DNA of 64,000 nt from Streptomyces sp. V1I1. Its GTDB lineage: Bacteria; Actinomycetota; Actinomycetes; Streptomycetales; Streptomycetaceae. How positions within the stretch are numbered: position 1 is the first letter of the stretch; every line of letters starts with the position of its first letter. The position numbers and the translations under genes are program-made. The notes beneath the pieces were generated by a model. It was not told the DNA's origin and ran no database searches. It was given only the letters and a program-made list of their open reading frames with translations. Positions 29,200-37,694 of this stretch are shown here, piece after piece. The stretch is taken from assembly GCF_030817355.1 (NCBI RefSeq), contig NZ_JAUSZH010000001.1, positions 1,860,001-1,924,000 of the forward strand, given 5' to 3'.

Positions 29200-29470
29200 G
29201 CCCCGCCCTGCCGGGCGGAGACCTTCGGTAGTTTCGGGACCTTGATCTCTTGTCTAAGACCGGTCCCGCCCGGCGGAAGCACGGGCACCACAGATTTCAT
29301 GTCACCAGCCCGCTGGCAGGGGCCGACCTCTCAGTAATTCGCGAGCCCGGGAGCTCTTCAGCAGACCGAGGTCCCTGCCGGTCGCTGGAGACACGAACGG
29401 CTCATGAGATGGCGTGCCCCGAGCACTTCTATTAGAGCGCCGCGTGCTCCGCTCGGGAAAGGACTGGCAA
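29200..29470 (+). ncRNA. Candidate bridge RNA of the IS110 element
   Basis: In the 5' noncoding region, CGGTAGTT (29226-29233) equals the eight bases left of the CT core at the insertion site. GTCTAAG (29252-29258) matches the reverse complement of the core and right target, GTCGAAG, at six of seven positions. Further on, ATGAGATG (29404-29411) equals the element's right end before the core, and CTATTAG (29429-29435) is the reverse complement of core plus left end (CTAATAG). The order target loop then donor loop is as known for IS621. The donor loop is enclosed by GAGCAC/GTGCTC. RNA ends are approximate. Confidence 0.65.
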
Positions 29471-29476
29471 GTTGAC

Positions 29477-30733
29477 ATGGAGGTACAGGAGTTGAGCGCG
29501 ATCTACTGCGGCATCGACTGGGCGGAAGGACACCACGACATAGCCCTTGTCGACCAGGACGGCACCCAGGTGGCCAAGCTTCGGATCAGCGATGACAGCG
29601 CCGGATTCCACGCGCTGATGGAACTACTGGCTCGGCATGGCGATACCGCAGAGACTCCGATCCCGGTTGCTATCGAGACTCCGCGCGGCCTGCTGGTTGC
29701 CAGCCTGCGGGCCACCGGTCGGAAGATCTACGCGATCAACCCCCTGGCCGCCGCCCGCTACCGCGACCGCGACCGCGGCAGCGTCTCCCGGGCCAAGTCA
29801 GACGCCGCCGACGCCCGGATCCTGGCGAACATCCTCCGCACCGATCGGCACGCCCACCGGCCCTTGCCCGCAGACAGTGAGGCCGTGCAGGCCGTTGCGG
29901 TTCTCGCCCGCGCCCACCAAGACGCGATCTGGGACCGGCAGCAGATGATCAATAGGCTCCGCTCTCACCTGCGTGAGTACTACCCGGCTGCCCTCGTGGC
30001 CTTCCACGGACCGGGCAAGACCGGACTCGACTCACCACGCGCTCGCGTGATCCTCGCCGCCGCACCCACGCCGGCTGACGCCGCCAATCTCACCCGCAGC
30101 CAGCTGCGTGCACTGATCAAGCGCACCGCCCGCCCGCGCTGCGGAATCGACACCGAGGTCGAGCGGCTCCGGAACATCTTCCGCGCGGACAGCCTTCGCC
30201 AGCTGCCGCAGGTCGAACTGGCCCTGGGACACCAAGCGATGGCTCTCATCCAGCAGCTCGATGCCGCCTGCAACAGTGTCGCCCAGCTTGCGGCAGCGAC
30301 GGAGGAAGCGTTTCTCGCGCACCCGGATGCCGGCATCATCACCAGCTTCCCGGGCCTGTCAGTACTGTCCGGAGCGCGGGTCCTCGCCGAAATCGGCGAC
30401 GACCGCGAACGCTTCGCGGACGCCAGAGCGGTGAAGGCATACTCCGGCGCGGCTCCCGTCACCCGGGCATCAGGCCGCAGCCACGTCGTCGTGGCCCGAA
30501 CAGTCAAGAACCAGCGGCTGGCCGCCGCCGGATACATGTGGGCCTTCGCCGCCCTCCGCACCGAGGCCCCACGCCCCCACTACGACCGACGACGAGCAGG
30601 CGGGGAACGTCACACAGCCGCGCTGAGGAACCTATTCAACAAGTTGCTCGGCTGCCTCTACCACTGTCTTCAGAACCGGGCACACTACGACCCCGATCGC
30701 GCCTTCGCAGTACCTCTGGACCTTGCCGCCTAA
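29477..30733 (+). CDS. IS110-family transposase (DEDD recombinase)
   Basis: Intact 418-residue transposase. The N-terminal RuvC-like DEDD domain shows CGIDWAEGHHDIALVDQDG (first D at residue 14), AIETPRG for the glutamate, and KSDAADARILA for the two later aspartates. The C-terminal Transposase_20 domain has ITSFPGLSVLSGARVLAEIG with the probable catalytic serine and GAAPVTRASG. ATG 29477 is used because it begins just ahead of the DEDD fold. Enzymes of this group act with an RNA that pairs with donor and target. Confidence 0.9.
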   Translation: MEVQELSAIYCGIDWAEGHHDIALVDQDGTQVAKLRISDDSAGFHALMELLARHGDTAETPIPVAIETPRGLLVASLRATGRKIYAINPLAAARYRDRDRGSVSRAKSDAADARILANILRTDRHAHRPLPADSEAVQAVAVLARAHQDAIWDRQQMINRLRSHLREYYPAALVAFHGPGKTGLDSPRARVILAAAPTPADAANLTRSQLRALIKRTARPRCGIDTEVERLRNIFRADSLRQLPQVELALGHQAMALIQQLDAACNSVAQLAAATEEAFLAHPDAGIITSFPGLSVLSGARVLAEIGDDRERFADARAVKAYSGAAPVTRASGRSHVVVARTVKNQRLAAAGYMWAFAALRTEAPRPHYDRRRAGGERHTAALRNLFNKLLGCLYHCLQNRAHYDPDRAFAVPLDLAA

Positions 30734-30767
30734 CGCCGACTTGACCCACCAGCGACATGAGATGTCT

Positions 30768-30960
30768 TCGACTGCTCGGCAACCGTGTGATCCCGCGTGG
30801 GGACCAGGGTGCCGTCCACGATGAGCACGGTGTCCTTCGCGAAACGCTGCCTGGGCTGGAGCACGAGGAGTGGACCGACCTGGTCGATAATCCGGTCCGC
30901 GGCCGACTTGGAGACGCCGAACAGCGGCGCGAGCTGGCGCATCGTCAAGTTCGTGGCCCG
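30768..30960 (-). pseudogene. IS5-family transposase, N-terminal part (interrupted by IS110)
   Basis: The minus strand encodes RLRATNLTMRQLAPLFGVSK, VLIVDGTLVPTRD and HTVAEQSK, which joins in frame with NYRYSTN at 29087 when the IS110 element is removed. The first ~40 codons of the IS5 transposase are missing beyond about 30960, where another gene fragment abuts on the opposite strand. Confidence 0.75.
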
Positions 30961-31147
30961 CAACCTGAAGTGGATCGAGCAGGCGAAGAAGGACACCGGC
31001 GGGAAGATCAACCACGCCCTCGACATGGTGGCCGTGCTGATCCTGGAGACCGGCGACCCTGACGGCGTCTACAACGAAGTGCTGCAGCTGCTCCACCAGG
31101 TCCGCGCCGAGCGGGCGACGGCCACCACCCCCGCCACAGCGGCCTGA
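30955..31147 (+). pseudogene. C-terminal fragment of unidentified protein
   Basis: About 64 codons encode ARNLKWIEQAKKDTGGKINH, then ALDMVAVLILETGDPDGVYNE and an alanine-rich tail. The frame has no start of its own and opens at the truncated IS5 remnant. I do not recognise the family; it is helical and acidic-basic mixed. A strong hairpin follows the stop. Confidence 0.4.
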
Positions 31148-31164
31148 GCTTCCATTCAGCACGG

Positions 31165-31197
31165 CCCGGAACTGGCGGCTCTAGCGCCAGTTCCGGG
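31165..31197. terminator. Terminator-type hairpin
   Basis: Perfect 13-bp stem (CCCGGAACTGGCG and CGCCAGTTCCGGG) with a 7-nt loop, 18 bases downstream of the preceding stop codon. Confidence 0.65.
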
Positions 31198-31276
31198 TCG
31201 CTCTGCTGGGTCCCATACGCCAGGCCCCAGCAGCGCTCGTTGGTCCCGGCGAGGGTCGGGGTGCGATCAAAGGCCG

Positions 31277-31558
31277 TCCAGGTCGAAGCGGATGCTGATC
31301 GACGGGATCCGGTGGCGAGTGCGGACCGGGGCTCCGTGGCGGGACCTCCCGCCCTGCTATGGGCCTGGCAGACGGTCTACGGACTGTTCCGCCGCTGGCA
31401 GCGCCTGGGAGTGTGGGCAGGGCTGCTCACCAAGCTCCAGGCGCGAGCCAACGCGCGGTCGCATCGGGTGGACGGTGAACGTCGACTCCACGATCTGCCG
31501 GACTCACCAGCACGCCGCCGGGGCACGCCGGGACGGCCAGGCCCAGAAGGAACCGCCT
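31277..31558 (+). pseudogene. IS5-family (two-frame type) transposase, N-terminal half
   Basis: Encodes SKRMLIDGIRWRVRTGAPWR and later QTVYGLFRRWQRLGVWAGLL in a second frame. It returns to the first frame for RGRIGWTVNVDSTICRTHQH and stops matching at DGQAQKEPP. The catalytic half, starting [13 protein letters not shown], lies inverted at 32617-33123. CCGCCT is present at both break points. Confidence 0.65.
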
Positions 31559-31643
31559 TAGCCCAGGGGATCCCGCGAGCCGCGATGAGTCCTGCGGCGT
31601 CCGGCGGTCGTACTGTCGAACCCGTTACCGAGGAGGACTTCTG

Positions 31644-32207
31644 ATGCGCAGCGTGACCTATTCGATGAGCGTCTCACTTGACGGCTACATCGTCGGGCCG
31701 GACGGCGACTTCGACTGGACGGCACCCGACGAGGAGGTCTTTCGCTTCTGGATCAACGAGATACGAGAGGTCGGCGTCCACCTGTTGGGACGACGGCTGT
31801 ACGAGACGATGCTGTACTGGGAGACCGCCGACCAGGATCCATCGCTCGACGACTCCATGCTCGAGTGGGCCGCGCTCTGGAAGCCGCTCCCCAAGGTGGT
31901 GTTCTCCACCACGCTGTCCGCGGTGCAGGGCAATGCCCGCCTGGCCTCCGGCGGCCTGGCGGAGGAGATCGAGCGGTTGCGAGCCGAGCCGGGGGAGGGC
32001 GACATCGCGATCGGCGGCGCGACTCTCGCCGCCGAGGCGGCCGCGTCAGGTCTGATCGACGAGTACCGAGCCATGGTCTACCCGGTGCTGGTTGGCGGTG
32101 GCATTCCGTTCTTTCCCCAGCACGAGCGCCGGATGGATCTCGAACTCGTCGAGACCCGCACCTTCAGCTCGAGAGTCGTCTACCTCCGCTACCGCGTGGC
32201 GCGCTAG
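31644..32207 (+). CDS. Dihydrofolate reductase family protein (RibD C-terminal type)
   Basis: Intact 187-residue protein with the DHFR/RibD_C fold: TYSMSVSLDGYIVGPDGDFD at the N-terminus, LLGRRLYETMLYW, and the NADPH-binding-type AIGGATLAAEAAASGLIDE followed by YPVLVGGGIPFF. ATG 31644 follows GAGGAGG at good distance. Members of this family are NADPH-dependent reductases of unknown substrate, distinct from folate FolA. It lies inside a segment whose flanks are two inverted halves of one IS5 transposase, so it may have been inverted or imported with it. Confidence 0.8.
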   Translation: MRSVTYSMSVSLDGYIVGPDGDFDWTAPDEEVFRFWINEIREVGVHLLGRRLYETMLYWETADQDPSLDDSMLEWAALWKPLPKVVFSTTLSAVQGNARLASGGLAEEIERLRAEPGEGDIAIGGATLAAEAAASGLIDEYRAMVYPVLVGGGIPFFPQHERRMDLELVETRTFSSRVVYLRYRVAR

Positions 32208-32231
32208 GCCGTGTCTTAGAACGCTGCCGCC

Positions 32232-32546
32232 TCAGCTTGTTGGCCTGGGGCGGCTCCGGCCCTTGAGCCGCGAGACGATCTCGTGCGCGATGTCGCTGAT
32301 GTCGTCGCCCGTGGTGACATCGTGCTCGCGGCTACGGGTGTCACGGCGGACTACTTCGTAGCCCTCGCCCGTGTCGAGGACGGCCACTGAGACGTACCAA
32401 GCGGGGTCGTCCTCGTCGGGCTAGATGACGACGAACGTGTTGTCGCTGTCGTTTAGGTCGTCGATCAGCATGTAGATGGCGTCTTCGGACGGGTCGTCGA
32501 TGTGGTCACCGTTCTCGCTGTCGGCGCGGTGGTAGGTGGCGGCCAC
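32232..32546 (-). pseudogene. Hypothetical actinobacterial protein with nonsense codon
   Basis: From GTG 32546 the minus strand encodes AATYHRADSENGDHIDDPSE, then YMLIDDLNDSDNTFVVI, then a TAG at 32421-32423, then PDEDDPAWYVSVAVLD and EVVRRDTRSREHDVTTGDD to a stop at 32232. The frame is unbroken on both sides, so a single CAG-to-TAG change is the simplest explanation. The intact protein would be about 104 residues, acidic and cytoplasmic, and is of unknown function. Confidence 0.55.
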
Positions 32547-32616
32547 GAACCTCCGAGGGACACGGATTGCTGTCGCGGGACAGGATGGCATGCCGGGCCG
32601 ACGGGACGGCGGCCCC

Positions 32617-33123
32617 TCACAGCCACTCGCCGATCGCGGCGACGAGCACGGTCGCCTGGAATCGGACGGCGAGCTTGTCGAAGCGGCAGGCGACGGCTCG
32701 GTGGCGCTTGAGGCGATTGATCCCGCACTCGACGGCATGACGGCCCTTGTAGTCCTCGCGGTCGAACGCCGGCGGCCTGCCGCCCGAGCGGCCACGGCGC
32801 TTGCGGTTGCGGATCTGGTCGGCCGGCTCGGGGATGGTGCAGGCGATGCCGGGTCGGCGCAGGTAGTCCCGATTGGCCCAGGAGGAATAGGCCTTGTCGC
32901 CTCGCACCCGATCCGGTCGGGTGCGTGGGCGGCCGGGCCCGTCGCAGGGCACGCGTATGGCTTCGAGCACCGCGGTGAACTGCGGCGAGTCGCCGCGCTG
33001 GCCCGCCGTGACCAGGATGGCCAACGGCTTCTGGCCCTGCTCGCAGGTCAGGTGGATCTTCGCGGTCAGCCCGCCACGGGACCTGCCGAGGGCGTGATCG
33101 GCAGGCTCGGTGGCCAGGCCGCC
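32617..33123 (-). pseudogene. IS5-family (two-frame type) transposase, C-terminal half
   Basis: Minus-strand frame encoding [37 protein letters not shown], then [17 protein letters not shown] and the terminal [20 protein letters not shown] with the DDE glutamate. It lacks the N-terminus, which is at 31277-31558 on the other strand and ends at the matching codon. Confidence 0.7.
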
Positions 33124-33128
33124 AGGCG

Positions 33129-33564
33129 GGCACCTACGACGCAGCGTGCCGCACCCTCACGCTGGGAGGCGGCACCCATCACACCCGTCGCACCGGAGAT
33201 CTGGGAATACCGGATCGGCGGCGTGCAAGTGATCCGCAAGTGGTTCGCCTTCCGGAAGCGCAAGCCCGATGTCGAGTGGCAGACGCCTCTCAACGACATG
33301 CTGCCTGGAATTTGGCCTGCACGATGGACCGTGGAGCTGCTGGACCTCATCAACGTGCTTGGCCTGCTCGTTGCCCTCGAGCCCAAGCAGGACCAGCTCC
33401 TGGACAAAGTCACCGCAGGCCCGTTGATAACAACGGACGACCTCAAAGACCTGCGTGTACTTCCTGTCCCGCCCTACGCAACCAAGGAACCAAAGGTTCC
33501 GCGAGCGCCTCGCCCAACCGCTGGATCTCCTGGAGTCCAGGAGACCTTCGACTTCCCAAGTTGA
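33129..33564 (+). pseudogene. Type ISP restriction-modification enzyme, C-terminal fragment
   Basis: Starts with [16 protein letters not shown] in one frame. It continues after a frameshift near 33175 with PEIWEYRIGGVQVIRKWFAF, WTVELLDLINVLGLLVALEP and ITTDDLKDLRVLPVPPYATK. These match the target-recognition and C-terminal region of the large single-chain type ISP enzymes common in Streptomyces. The helicase, nuclease and methyltransferase parts are missing, cut at the IS5 junction. Confidence 0.6.
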
Positions 33565-33711
33565 CAGCATGCCCCAACCCCCTGCAACGGCTGAGAACAT
33601 GCCAGTAAGCACTTCGCACGAAAGGGGGTTCAGTGCCGAGACAGCTAAACGAACGTAACCGGGCCATCCATCCTGCGTGAGCTGCAGGATCAGCGTGGTG
33701 ACGACCCCTCA

Positions 33712-33985
33712 GAACGTGCGTCAAACGTGCGTCACGTGCGTCGAATATGCGTCAATATATCGCCCGTAACGCCCACAGCGCACATAACGCACACGGCACG
33801 AACCTGCAGGTCAGACGCCCTTTGCGGCAGGCTCAAGGATCGCTACGCACTCCACATGGTGCGTCATCGGAAAAGTGTCGGCCTGGGCGAGTCACGGAAA
33901 AGCCCAGGTCAGAGCCGAATTATCGGCTCGCTGTTCCGCGTGTGGGCGCCCGGAGCGTCAAACGAGCGTCATGACCAACAGTCCA
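33712..33985 (-). repeat. rumA 3'-end repeat, copy 2
   Basis: The minus strand encodes QADTFPMTHHVECVAILEPA with stop at 33811-33813. Direct repeats at 33716, 33727, 33736 (GTGCGTC) and 33747 (ATGCGTC) have the same 11-9-11 spacing as copy 1. On the other side lie CCAGGTCAGAGCCG, a GAGCCG-N6-CGGCTC stem-loop (33912-33929), and two GAGCGTC repeats 11 bases apart (33953, 33964). No rumA body is present. Confidence 0.7.
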
Positions 33986-34120
33986 TCCCTCCTCTTCGGG
34001 CGGAAATGGCTGCCACGACCAGCTCACCTACACGAGCCCGCTCCCGCTCACTCCGGACACAGGCTCGCACATCAGCACATCAACGACCCGCACCGCTTCT
34101 CAGACCGCCATAATGGAGTC

Positions 34121-34513
34121 ATGCCCTCCAGCCCGCAGTCTGCCGCACCCACGCCGAGCAACCTCTCGGGCGCGGTCGCCGAGGACCTCGCGCTGTACCG
34201 GGAGAAGTTCCGGCTCCGGCTGCCGGAGTCGCTGGACGAGCTGCACGGCCCGCCCCAGGGGGTCGTGGAGCTGCCACTGCACATGGCCTGGTCGGGGATG
34301 ACCTCGTACGACATGAGCAAGCCTCGCCAGCGCATGGGCCTGTACCGCACTGTCCTGCACGAGGGTCTGCGCGATGACCTGCCCCGGTACCTCAACCAGG
34401 ACCTGCTCCTCCAGCTGTGGCCGGTGCTGCGCACCCTCGTCGGTCGCACCGTGCGCGCCGTATGGGAGGACGCCTTCCCCCAGCTCGCCTCCCGCCACCG
34501 GGCAGCCGCGTGA
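34121..34513 (+). CDS. Small protein paired with AbiEii-type nucleotidyltransferase
   Basis: 130-residue soluble protein, mostly helical, with LALYREKFRLRLPESLDELH and a C-terminal PVLRTLVGRTVRAVWEDAFP. I do not recognise a named domain, and there is no signal peptide or membrane segment. ATG 34121 follows GGAGTC. Its stop overlaps the GTG start of the nucleotidyltransferase (GTGA), so the two are translationally coupled. The layout, small gene first and AbiEii-like gene second, is that of a type IV-like toxin-antitoxin pair, but the protein does not look like the winged-helix AbiEi antitoxin. Confidence 0.7.
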   Translation: MPSSPQSAAPTPSNLSGAVAEDLALYREKFRLRLPESLDELHGPPQGVVELPLHMAWSGMTSYDMSKPRQRMGLYRTVLHEGLRDDLPRYLNQDLLLQLWPVLRTLVGRTVRAVWEDAFPQLASRHRAAA

Positions 34514-35187
34514 CGGACATGCCGGAGCTGCACACGCGGCTCCTGGCGGATGTGATCGCGCTCGGTTCCCCGTATCCACTGGTTCTCACCGGTGGATATG
34601 CCGTGCGGGCGCACCGCCTCGTGAACCGCCCCAGCCAGGACCTTGATGTCGCCACCGAGAACCCGGCGCCCATGGCCGACATCGCAGCCACGCTCCGCGT
34701 CGGCCTGGAAGCCCGCGGCTGGAAGGTGCACGCGCTGGAGACCGCCCCGCTGTCCGCCCGCTTCACCGTGACCGACCCGGCCACCGGGCAGGAATGCGAA
34801 GTCGACATCCTCAAGGAGATCTTCTGGCGGCCTGTCGCCCAGAGCCCGTACGGCCCCGTCCTCGCGGAGGAGGACGTGATCGGGACCAAGGTCCGCGCCC
34901 TCGCCGATCGCGGAGCGCCTCGCGACTTGATCGACGTTTTCGCGGCCTCCCGCCGCTGGAACAATGCCGAGCTTGAGGAGTTCGGGCGCCGCCATGCCCG
35001 AGGCCGCTTTGAGCGCGAGGACCTGCAGGCGAACCTGACGGGCGCCGAGTGGACCGACGACGAAGCTTTCGCCGCCTACGGACTCGATGACGCCACCATC
35101 ACCGCTCTTCGCACTTGGGCCGTGGAGTGGGCCGACGACCTCGCGACCCGGCTCCTCGAAGAGGCCGATGAGCCGGACATCGACTGA
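34510..35187 (+). CDS. AbiEii/AbiGii-family nucleotidyltransferase
   Basis: 225-residue nucleotidyltransferase of the AbiEii/MenT superfamily. The core reads LVLTGGYAVRAHRLVNRPSQ then DLDVAT, giving the GG...DxD metal site; VDILKEIFW carries the third acidic residue, and the GTKVRALADRGAPRDLIDVF helix is typical of the family. Relatives include abortive-infection toxins that add nucleotides to tRNA, but the family also contains proteins without proven toxicity. It is coupled to the small upstream gene and lies between rumA-tail repeats, so it could be a stability or defence cargo of that segment. Confidence 0.75.
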   Translation: MTDMPELHTRLLADVIALGSPYPLVLTGGYAVRAHRLVNRPSQDLDVATENPAPMADIAATLRVGLEARGWKVHALETAPLSARFTVTDPATGQECEVDILKEIFWRPVAQSPYGPVLAEEDVIGTKVRALADRGAPRDLIDVFAASRRWNNAELEEFGRRHARGRFEREDLQANLTGAEWTDDEAFAAYGLDDATITALRTWAVEWADDLATRLLEEADEPDID

Positions 35188-35549
35188 TCACGTCCGGATG
35201 AGATCACGCCTGCAAGCGATCAGAGCAAGAGCCAAGAGATGAGCGGGTAGGAAAGCAGTCGGAGCGTACATGCCCTCCGGCCGCAGATGCACCGCGAACC
35301 GCTTTTGGCGACCAGGAAGGTCCGCATCTCCTGCCGGTAGAGGGAGGCGTTGGGAACGGGTGAGGTGGGCGAAGGGGGCAGGGTCGACGGGCGGGGAGGA
35401 CTGGGGCGTTTCTGAGCTCTCGGAGGTCATCGTCGATCCATTGTTCCGGGCCGGCGCCCTCTGCTGAGCGGGATGTCTGTTTTCCGTGTGTCCGCCAGGC
35501 CCATACCGCCCTTGCCCTCGTCCAGCCGGAGCACCACGACGATGTCACG
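35188..35549. other. Intergenic stretch without recognisable gene
   Basis: No frame on either strand yields a known domain. It probably includes decayed 3' sequence of the helicase remnant that follows on the minus strand. Confidence 0.4.
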
Positions 35550-35995
35550 TCAGCTCCGGACAAAACGCACCGGTTCCGCGAGCAGGGCGGTAGCTGACTG
35601 CGTGTCGGCCAGCCTGGCCGACAAGGTGGCCTCCGCGAGGCGTGGAGGCAGGGCCTCGCCGAACTTCAGTCTGCGCACCGCACATTCGTCGACGTCCGGC
35701 AGACCCAACCGGTCCGTCACGTCCCGCGTCGCGTCGTTCCAGGTGCGCGCGGTGCTGTCCTCCCGAAGCCGGATCCATCGGTCGTTGATGTGCTGCCCGG
35801 CACGGCGACCGTGCCGAGGGTCGCGGCAAGTGTGGCGTTCGTGCGGTGGCCCGCCCAGGTCCACCAGCGCATGTGGCCGCCCGTGTCCTGAATGATCAGG
35901 GTGCCTCCGGGGTGTACCCGCTCCAGGTAATCCTCGCGGTCATCGCTCGGTGGACGTGCCTTCGATCTGGTTGCGCTCCCACTCCGACCGTGCGG
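35550..35995 (-). pseudogene. Large DEAD/DEAH helicase, C-terminal remnant
   Basis: Minus-strand pieces in different frames resemble the C-terminal region of large streptomycete helicases: SEWERNQIEGTSTER, then HPGGTLIIQDTGGHMRWWTW followed by AGHRTNATLAATLG, then DRWIRLREDSTARTWNDATR and LAEATLSARLADTQSATALL to a final FVRS. At least two frameshifts separate them, and no helicase motifs I-VI are left. Confidence 0.45.
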
Positions 35996-36008
35996 ACACG
36001 TCCTCGGC

Positions 36009-36920
36009 TCACCTCCCCGCCTTCACCGGCTGCCGCTCGGCGCTGCCGGTGAAGGCGGGTCCGGCATGTCGGAGGAGGGCGTGGACTGCCGGGTTGCCGG
36101 TGTCCTTCCAGGCGAGGACGAGGAGGGCCGGGTCCGTGGCGTCGTCGATGGGGCGGGACAGCAGGCGTTCGTGCTGCGGGGCGGTCATCGACTCGGTCAG
36201 GACGGCGACGGCGAGGCCGCGGGCGGCGAGGTCGGCGACGGCGTTCGCGGCGCTCGCCTGGAGCGTGATCGTGGGGGTGAGCCCCTGGGCGGCGCACGCG
36301 TCGTCGAACGCCGCGCGCACCCCGGTGCCGGGCGGCATGCACACGACCGGGTAGCCGACGACGTCACGCAGGGGCGGCCGGGGCGACGCCGTCAGGGGGT
36401 GCCCGGGCGGGACAGCGACGATCAGCCGTTCGCTGACGACGGTCAGCGTCCGAAGGTCCTGTGCGGTGGGTCCGGTGGTTCCGGCCAGGGCCAGGTCGAC
36501 GCTTCCGGCGCGCACAGCGTCGAACAGCCGGTCGGAACGGTCCTCCAAGAGGGAGATCTCGACGCCGGGGTGCTCGTTGTGGAAGGCGGCCAGCGCGTCG
36601 AAGAGCGGCGTGACGGTGCACCCGACGACCATGCCCACCACCAGCCGGCCCCGGATCAGGCCGGTCACCTCGTCCACCGCCTGTCCGACGCCCTCGGCGG
36701 CAGCGAGGACGGCACGGGCGCGCCCCATGGCCGCCCGTCCGGCCACGCTCAGGATGACGCGGCGGGCGGAGCGCTCGAAGAGGTCGGCGCCCAGTTCGCG
36801 TTCGAGCTGGCGGATCTGCGCGCTCACGCCGGACTGACTGATGCCCACCCGGTCGGCGGCCCGGGTGAAGCTCTCCTCTTCGGCCACCGCGACGAAGTAC
36901 TCCAGCTGCCTCAGGTTCAT
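36009..36920 (-). CDS. LysR-family transcriptional regulator
   Basis: Intact 303-residue LysR regulator: helix-turn-helix in LEYFVAVAEEESFTRAADRV then GISQSGVSAQIRQLERELG, and a complete LysR_substrate domain (GRLVVGMVVGCTVTPLFDAL, VDLALAG). ATG 36920 is selected because the family starts with MNLRQLEYF. It is divergent from the SnoaL-like gene 99 bases away and most likely controls it. Confidence 0.85.
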   Translation of the reverse strand: MNLRQLEYFVAVAEEESFTRAADRVGISQSGVSAQIRQLERELGADLFERSARRVILSVAGRAAMGRARAVLAAAEGVGQAVDEVTGLIRGRLVVGMVVGCTVTPLFDALAAFHNEHPGVEISLLEDRSDRLFDAVRAGSVDLALAGTTGPTAQDLRTLTVVSERLIVAVPPGHPLTASPRPPLRDVVGYPVVCMPPGTGVRAAFDDACAAQGLTPTITLQASAANAVADLAARGLAVAVLTESMTAPQHERLLSRPIDDATDPALLVLAWKDTGNPAVHALLRHAGPAFTGSAERQPVKAGR

Positions 36921-37019
36921 GAGCAGAAATTCTAGATCGCAGAATTTCCACCTGTTGGACTTCTGGCGCATCGGTGACGACCACCTGGAGGAAGTCACGA
37001 CGAAACCGAGGAGGATCTT

Positions 37020-37385
37020 GTGTCGGACCACGAGAAGGCCATGCGCCCCGAGGAGATCACCCGCCTCTTCGTGGAGCGGGCCAATGCGGGCGACGTGGAC
37101 GGTGTCGCCGCCCTCTACGAGGAAGACGCCGTGCTGGCCTACCCGCCCGGCGAGCAGACGATGGGCCGCGAGGCGATCCGCGCGCTGTGGGAGAAGGTGC
37201 TGTCCAGTGGGGCCGAGTTCGCCCCCGAGACACCCCTGCCCACCTTGCTCAGCGGCGACCTCGCGCTCACCTCGACCCCGCCGAAGGACGGGACCGGGGC
37301 CCGCGCCCAGGTGGTGCGGCGGCAGCCGGACGGAAGCTGGCTGCGCGTGCTCGACCAGCCCGAATTCGTCACACCGACCGGCTGA
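37020..37385 (+). CDS. SnoaL-like/NTF2-fold protein
   Basis: 121-residue protein of the SnoaL_2/nuclear-transport-factor-2 fold: ITRLFVERANAGDVDGVAAL then YEEDAVLAYPPGEQTMGREA at the N-terminus and RRQPDGSWLRVLDQP near the end. Members are small cone-shaped proteins, often isomerases, dehydratases or ligand-binding proteins with no fixed substrate. GTG 37020 follows GAGGAGG. The divergent LysR partner suggests induction by a small molecule. Confidence 0.8.
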   Translation: MSDHEKAMRPEEITRLFVERANAGDVDGVAALYEEDAVLAYPPGEQTMGREAIRALWEKVLSSGAEFAPETPLPTLLSGDLALTSTPPKDGTGARAQVVRRQPDGSWLRVLDQPEFVTPTG

Positions 37386-37425
37386 GCGGACTGAGGGACG
37401 AGTGAGGGGCTAGCGAGGAGAGGTG

Positions 37426-37482
37426 AGGCCCCCGGGCCGTGAGCGACCGGCCTACAGTGCGGCTCGCGGGGCCCGGGGGCCT
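37426..37482. terminator. Long GC-rich hairpin
   Basis: 13-bp perfect stem (AGGCCCCCGGGCC and GGCCCGGGGGCCT) around a 31-nt loop, 41 bases after the SnoaL-like gene. Confidence 0.6.
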
Positions 37483-37694
37483 TCTCACGCGCGGTGAGGA
37501 AGACACGGGGACTACCCAACCTTGTGTGCGGGAAGTCGAGTTGAGGGTGCGCTGGACGGGTGCGACCGAGCATGCGACCGCGGGCAAAATGGCAGCAAAT
37601 ACCGTCCGGCGGATTTCGGCCCGACACGACGCGGTCACGAGGACGAAGTTCTCGCCACCTCTGTTCACAGTTTCATCGAGACCGGAGATGCACG

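Larger units (their letters stand above)
29088..30767 (+). mobile_element. IS110-group insertion sequence
   Basis: Boundaries are fixed by the interrupted IS5 gene. The pre-insertion sequence GTAGTT-CT-TCGACTG is split so that a CT dinucleotide remains on each side (29088-29089 and 30766-30767), as in IS110-type core recombination. There are no terminal inverted repeats. The element has a 387-base 5' noncoding region followed by one intact transposase gene. The noncoding region contains matches to both element ends and to the target, consistent with a bridge RNA. Confidence 0.85.

Noticed and set aside
35204..35563. 119-codon minus-strand frame after the AbiEii-type gene
   Set aside because: Composition is typical of a shadow frame, with no ribosome binding site or domain.
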